A stretch of 7,675 nt of DNA, from the NCBI GenBank assembly GCA_937900565.1, contig CALCFG010000110.1, forward strand, positions 1 to 7,675. Direction: 5' to 3'. Source of the stretch: an uncultured Erysipelotrichaceae bacterium. Lineage in GTDB: Bacteria; Bacillota_I; Bacilli_A; Erysipelotrichales; Erysipelotrichaceae. A program made the translations under genes and the position numbers. Below the pieces are notes generated by a model. That model was given only the letters and a program-made list of their open reading frames with translations, did not search any database and had not been told where the DNA came from. Below are positions 6,461-7,675 of the stretch, piece after piece. How positions within the stretch are numbered: position 1 is the first letter of the stretch; each line of letters begins with the position of its first letter.

Positions 6461-7078
6461 ATGAATGTTTTAATGATCAATGGATCACCAAGAGTGGGAA
6501 GCAATACATCAATTGCATTGGATACAGTAAAACAAATATTAATTGATAATAATATTGAAGTGAATGAATTCGATGTCATAGGAAAGGATATTCCTGGCTG
6601 TCGTGCTTGTGGAGCTTGCTATAAATTAGGTAAATGTGCAATCGATGATTGTGTAAATGAATTAGCTAAACTATTTGAAAAAGCAGACGGTGTGATTGTG
6701 GCTTCACCTGTTTATTATGCCAGTGCGAATGGCACTTTAATTTCATTATTGGATCGTTTATTTTATAGTACAAATTTTGATAAACGATTTAAAGTAGGGG
6801 CTTCCATTGTCATAGCGCGAAGAGGTGGGATTGAAACAACCTTCGATCAATTAAATAAGTACTTTACTATTTCAGGAATGCCATTAGTATCGAGCTCATA
6901 TTGGAATGGGGTCTATGGTCGTAAAGTAGGTGAAGCAAATCAAGACGAAGAAGGATTGCAAACAATGAAAAACTTAGCGATTAATATGGTATTTATGTTA
7001 AAAGCGATTGATTTAGCAAAGAAAGAATATGGCATCCCGGAAAAAATAAGCGGTAGTTTTACAAACTTTATTCGTTAA
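6461..7078 (+). CDS. Flavodoxin-fold iron-sulfur flavoprotein / NADPH-dependent FMN reductase family
   Basis: A 205-residue protein. I chose ATG 6461 because AGAAGGAA (6447-6454) ends 6 bases upstream and the family's first strand starts there (MNVLMINGSPR). A longer frame from 6398 would begin inside the terminator stem. GSPRVGSNTS (8-17) is the FMN phosphate-binding loop of the FMN_red/flavodoxin_2 fold, and ASPVYYASANG (about 85-95) is the second flavin-contacting loop. Four cysteines, C47-x2-C50-x2-C53-x5-C59, form the compact motif that binds a [4Fe-4S] cluster in archaeal and clostridial iron-sulfur flavoproteins; C64 follows. There is no signal peptide, so the protein is cytosolic. Family members act as electron carriers or quinone/FMN reductases. 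Being 87 bases downstream of the surface reductase gene on the same strand suggests a linked redox role, but the intervening terminator weakens the operon case. A general NAD(P)H-dependent oxidoreductase is the alternative. Confidence 0.85.
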   Translation: MNVLMINGSPRVGSNTSIALDTVKQILIDNNIEVNEFDVIGKDIPGCRACGACYKLGKCAIDDCVNELAKLFEKADGVIVASPVYYASANGTLISLLDRLFYSTNFDKRFKVGASIVIARRGGIETTFDQLNKYFTISGMPLVSSSYWNGVYGRKVGEANQDEEGLQTMKNLAINMVFMLKAIDLAKKEYGIPEKISGSFTNFIR

Positions 7079-7097
7079 AACAAAAAAATAAATATTT

Positions 7098-7142
7098 AAA
7101 AAAGGTAGCTACGAATTAAATTATTTCGTAACTACCTTTTTT
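7098..7142. terminator. Bidirectional terminator between the flavoprotein and flavodiiron genes
   Basis: An 18-bp stem (7098-7115 with 7125-7142, one C-A mismatch, 9-base loop) has a T run on both strands. It begins 20 bases after the flavoprotein stop and overlaps the stop codon of the convergent gene (7141-7143), so it should end both transcripts. Confidence 0.85.
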
Positions 7143-7675
7143 ATCCATTTACAATATTTGCAGCAAGTTGTGCTAATGCAAATTCATCTCCACTGGTTAA
7201 AGAAGATTTAAAAGATACTTCACCCAAGATATTAATGTTTTTACTATTAGCAAACATATCTTTCATAACTTTATTGGCTAGTGGTGCCCATGAACCATTT
7301 TCAATCAATGCAATATTACGTTTTTGATAGTTACGTTCTGTTAGGTGATCAATGAATTGTTTCATGCTAGGAAATACTGTTGCATTATAAGTAATGGAAG
7401 CCAATACTAAGTTAGAATAACGGAAAGCATCCGCAGTTACCTCGGATATGTCCGCAGTGTTTAGATCATACGTAATAACATCATTTTCGCAAACTTTACG
7501 CAATTGTTCAGCTAAGTACAGTGCAGCTTGTTTGGTATTCCCATAAACTGAACTGTAAGCAATCACTGTCCCTGGTGTTTCCACTTCATAATTGGCCCAA
7601 GTTAAATAAAGTTTAATATAGTGAGCTAAGTTTTCTGACAGTACTGGTCCATGTAGCGGAGCAATGGCATTAATT
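7141..7675 (-). CDS. Flavodiiron protein (FprA/ROO type), C-terminal part (5' end outside window)
   Basis: The - strand frame is open from the window edge (last full codon 7672-7674) to the stop at 7141-7143, giving 177 C-terminal residues. The GTG at 7584 is internal: the frame continues upstream through IAPLHGPV and HYIKLYLTWANY, which match the end of the metallo-beta-lactamase-like diiron domain, with the His of HGP as a usual iron ligand. The flavodoxin domain follows, with the FMN phosphate loop SSVYGNTK, the loop ASITYNATVFP, and ENGSWAP near the isoalloxazine site. In this family the diiron site of one subunit faces the FMN of the other in a dimer and reduces O2 to water or NO to N2O in the cytosol, protecting anaerobes. 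Full-length members have about 400 residues, so somewhat less than half is seen here. No rubredoxin or flavin reductase extension follows the flavodoxin domain. It is convergent with the Fe-S flavoprotein gene and so independently transcribed. Confidence 0.9.
   Translation of the reverse strand, partial: INAIAPLHGPVLSENLAHYIKLYLTWANYEVETPGTVIAYSSVYGNTKQAALYLAEQLRKVCENDVITYDLNTADISEVTADAFRYSNLVLASITYNATVFPSMKQFIDHLTERNYQKRNIALIENGSWAPLANKVMKDMFANSKNINILGEVSFKSSLTSGDEFALAQLAANIVNG

Noticed and set aside
1..7675. tRNA, rRNA, CRISPR array, insertion sequence or phage attachment site
   Set aside because: I saw no cloverleaf, spaced repeats, transposase-like protein or terminal inverted repeats; all gaps between genes are under 140 bases and are explained by promoters and terminators.

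Overview
The DNA is AT-rich, with short intergenic gaps, strong GGAG-type ribosome binding sites, T-tailed hairpin terminators, Gram-positive lipoprotein signal peptides and a multidomain PRD/PTS regulator. This points to a low-GC Gram-positive bacterium (Bacillota), probably facultatively or strictly anaerobic. I cannot place it to genus; Lactobacillales or Erysipelotrichales-like lineages would fit.

Left part (1-2520, + strand): the 3' end of a KDPG-aldolase-like gene and a terminator, then a complete 697-residue BglG/MtlR-type transcription activator (two HTH, two PRD, EIIB-like and EIIA-like domains). Together they look like the end of a sugar or sugar-acid PTS locus. A bidirectional terminator (2479-2520) separates this block from a convergent gene.

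Middle (2521-4212): a small secreted lipoprotein on the - strand and a MerR-family regulator on the + strand diverge from a 117-base region. That region holds an extended -10 promoter for each gene and a perfect 9-bp inverted repeat. The MerR gene has no visible ribosome binding site, and its -10 lies about one helical half-turn before the ATG, so its mRNA may be leaderless.

Right part (4213-7675): a MerR-type promoter with a 19-bp spacer and an internal dyad drives a surface lipoprotein carrying two FMN-binding domains fused to an FAD-dependent fumarate/urocanate-reductase-like domain. This protein lacks the usual active-site arginine, so its electron acceptor is probably not fumarate or urocanate. 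Next come a terminator, a cytosolic flavodoxin-fold flavoprotein with a four-cysteine cluster motif, a shared bidirectional terminator, and the convergent C-terminal part of a flavodiiron protein (O2/NO reductase).

Working model (inference): the MerR regulator, the extracytoplasmic flavin reductase and possibly the Fe-S flavoprotein form an inducible anaerobic respiration or detoxification module for an unidentified organic acceptor, next to an oxygen/NO defence gene. The most notable points are the altered active site, the 19-bp-spacer promoter, and a hairpin that could hide the reductase ribosome binding site in read-through transcripts but not in transcripts from its own promoter.
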